Source: Neoactinobaculum massilliense (GTDB taxonomy: Bacteria > Actinomycetota > Actinomycetes > Actinomycetales > Actinomycetaceae). From it: a stretch of 64,000 nucleotides of DNA. Shown piece after piece: positions 62,338-64,000 of the stretch (position 1 is the first letter of the stretch; the number at the start of each line of letters is the position of its first letter). The stretch covers positions 496,001 to 560,000 of the forward strand of contig NZ_UWPE01000001.1 in the NCBI RefSeq assembly GCF_900604955.1. The letters run 5' to 3'. Position numbers and translations under genes: made by a program. The notes under the pieces are model-generated. The model did not search any database, was not told where the DNA came from, and saw nothing but the letters and a program-made list of their open reading frames with translations.

Positions 62338-62740
62338 CAGGTGTCCTTTCACTATCTGGTGCCTATGCACCATACGTGTTGATTCTACGCATAGTGACTG
62401 TAACGGCTGAGGTGGTGGGTGGCACGCTGCTTCGGGCCAAACGTCCCTTGTACGACGTCGTCGTGGTCACTGCTCCAGGAGGCGGAGCACGGCCGCGAAA
62501 AAGTGATGCCGGTGGCAAGAAACGAGTACCGGTGGATTTGTGGTTGGTACGTACTTGCGGGGGCGTACTGTCCCATGCTGCGCCGCCCGGTGGAATGTCG
62601 AGTGTCACACGCTATGCGGACTTGTTCCTCACGGCGAAACCATGGGGTGAATGTCTAGGGTAGGCGGGTTGCGGGAATGACCCCGTGTGCGGGAGTGCTG
62701 CCAGCGCTGTTGGCGCTTTTCTCCAAGGAAGGATCCGCGT
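62338..62740. promoter_or_regulatory. Divergent uxaC-transporter region with operator-like palindrome
   Basis: About 400 bases. A perfect inverted repeat TGGTGC-CTAT-GCACCA is at 62357-62372, 20 bases upstream of uxaC. TGGT..ACCA half-sites are characteristic of GntR/FadR-type hexuronate regulators such as UxuR, so an operator is plausible. ACGACGTCGT occurs at 62452-62461. The remainder holds no supported gene. Confidence 0.5.
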
Positions 62741-64000
62741 ATGCAGTCTGATATTGCCCCTGAAAAGGGACATGAAACCGGCCAGGCGGGAGTAGATTAC
62801 TCCACCCGGCGTGTTTACCAACCTCGATCCATCACGATCGGGCGTGCGATGGGATACGGCGTTGTCGATTTAATGGGCGGCGGCTGGAACACCATTGTGT
62901 CGGGCCTGATGCTTTACTTCTTCACCACCTACGGTGATGTCACGGTGGTGGAATCCGGCTCGATTCTATTGATCGCACGCGTGGTAGACGCGGTGGTCAG
63001 CCTGCTCATCGGGCCGGCCTCGGACAACTTCTACCGCACGTGGCTGGGTAAGAAATTCGGCCGCCGGCACTTCTTCCTGCTGGTGGGCGCTCCGCTCATG
63101 TTCTTTATTTTCCCGCTGCTCTGGATTCCGGGCCGCGGCTACTGGTACTACCTGGTGGTGTACCTGCTGGTGGAGATTATTATCGCGCTGGTACTCATTC
63201 CCTGGGAGACACTGCCCACGGAGATGACGCCGGACTACACGCAGCGCACCAAGCTTTCCTCCACCCGTATGTTCCTCTCCGCCACGGGCACCACGCTGGT
63301 GTTCGCTCTGCCCGCATGGGTGAAGGCGCAGTTCCCCGATTGGCCGTGGGGCTTCACCATTGTGGGCGCCACCTTCGCGGTACTATTCGGTGCCGCCATT
63401 CTCATTACCTACTTCACCACGTGGGAGCGGGCGCTTACACCTGAAGTGGTGGCGGAGCTGGATCGCCAGCCCAAGATGAGTGTGGGCCGCACCCTCAGCC
63501 ACACGTGGAATGAGGCCATCACCACCTTCAAGAACCACACCTTTAATCGGCACCTGGCGATCTACCTTCTGTCCTTCACGGCGAAGGATATGTACGCCAC
63601 CGCGCTGACGTTCTTCATCGTCTATTCGATGGGTCTGGATGAGTCCTTCGGTTTTACGCTGGGCGCCCTTGCCGCGATCGGTATTCCGGTGACGGTGGTG
63701 GCCGGATTTGTCATGGTGAAGAAGGGGCCGAAGTTCCTGTGGAACCTGGCCTTCAGCACAATGATCGCCATGCTGCTTGCCTCCGGGGCCGTTTATCTAG
63801 CGGGCGTGTCCGGCACCAGTGCCGTGGTGTGGCTGATCATTATCAACCTCATCTACCAGTGCGGCCGCGCCACGCTGGAGTTCACGCCGTGGAACGTATA
63901 CCCGTTCATTCCGGATATCGATTACATCATGAGCCGCGAGCACCGCGCCGGCGCCTACGCTGCCGTGATGACCTTCGGCCGCAAGTCCACCGGCGCAGTG
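62741..64000 (+). CDS. GPH-type (glycoside-pentoside-hexuronide) sugar transporter, partial
   Basis: The frame is open from an ATG after AAGGAAGG to the window end (420 codons). At least eight hydrophobic segments are seen. GPASDNFYRTWLGKKFGRRH is the cation-coupling loop of the GPH family, and VDLMGGGWNTIVSGLMLYF the first segment. It probably imports a hexuronide by cation symport, in keeping with the divergent uxaC. The C-terminus is outside the window. Confidence 0.88.
   Translation, partial: MQSDIAPEKGHETGQAGVDYSTRRVYQPRSITIGRAMGYGVVDLMGGGWNTIVSGLMLYFFTTYGDVTVVESGSILLIARVVDAVVSLLIGPASDNFYRTWLGKKFGRRHFFLLVGAPLMFFIFPLLWIPGRGYWYYLVVYLLVEIIIALVLIPWETLPTEMTPDYTQRTKLSSTRMFLSATGTTLVFALPAWVKAQFPDWPWGFTIVGATFAVLFGAAILITYFTTWERALTPEVVAELDRQPKMSVGRTLSHTWNEAITTFKNHTFNRHLAIYLLSFTAKDMYATALTFFIVYSMGLDESFGFTLGALAAIGIPVTVVAGFVMVKKGPKFLWNLAFSTMIAMLLASGAVYLAGVSGTSAVVWLIIINLIYQCGRATLEFTPWNVYPFIPDIDYIMSREHRAGAYAAVMTFGRKSTGAV

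Noticed and set aside
1-64000. tRNA, rRNA or CRISPR features
   Set aside because: No T-loop GGTTCRA pattern with acceptor pairing, no rRNA-like sequence and no regular spacer-repeat array was seen by eye in the gaps.

Overview
The window is high-GC DNA from a Gram-positive actinobacterium. The evidence is the gene order comEA-comEC-holA-rpsT, lepA-hemW, DUF3097-hrcA-dnaJ-rsmE-phoH-ybeY-corC-era-recO-uppS and infC-rpmI-rplT, together with frequent GTG starts, several genes that look leaderless, and families such as DUF3097, SatD-like and TipA-type MerR. An Actinomycetaceae-like host is my inference. No tRNA, rRNA, CRISPR array, transposase or integrase was seen.

Layout. 1-4.4 kb: a partial sugar kinase followed by pyrimidine genes (pyrG, deoA, cdd). 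4.6-11.6 kb: metal and redox genes, namely two P1B ATPases with unusual ion-site motifs, a DoxX protein, a CopZ-like chaperone, a Crp/Fnr regulator and a type II NADH dehydrogenase. 11.7-14.5 kb: a methionine ABC importer (metNIQ). 14.9-25.6 kb: HAD hydrolase, VKOR, HIT, leuS, an aldose-epimerase-like protein, comEA, comEC, holA and rpsT. 25.8-32.2 kb: a butanediol-type dehydrogenase, a PH-domain membrane protein, lepA, trmB and hemW. 32.4-44.8 kb: an accessory region. 44.8-60.5 kb: conserved housekeeping genes from DUF3097 and hrcA to rplT, a GDPD and an rRNA methylase. 60.5-64 kb: a small stress-like protein, uxaC and a GPH-type sugar transporter that runs off the end.

The accessory region separates hemW from DUF3097-hrcA, which are usually close together in actinobacteria. 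It holds an efflux-type MFS protein, a small L7/L12-tail protein, a visibly AT-richer operon (intracellular GH89 alpha-N-acetylglucosaminidase, two sugar ABC permeases and a lipoprotein binding protein), a possible DNA-methylase remnant, a TipA-like regulator divergent from an acetyltransferase, a small PH-domain protein and an arsD-arsA pair. The arsDA pair is bracketed by imperfect direct repeats that copy the 3-prime end of the DUF3097 gene, as expected for insertion at that gene end.

Four genes are interrupted by apparent frameshifts: ndh, the MFS gene (in a run of six G), the sugar-binding lipoprotein (in a run of twelve G) and arsA. The G12 tract lies between the lipoprotein signal and the mature domain, so it could be a phase-variable switch. 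Base-calling error is the main alternative and cannot be excluded from one consensus sequence.

Functional themes are pyrimidine salvage, metal and oxidant handling, methionine uptake, DNA uptake, translation and RNA maturation, heat-shock control (an imperfect CIRCE before hrcA), hexuronate use (KDG-kinase-like protein, uxaC, GPH transporter) and probable scavenging of alpha-GlcNAc-capped host glycans.
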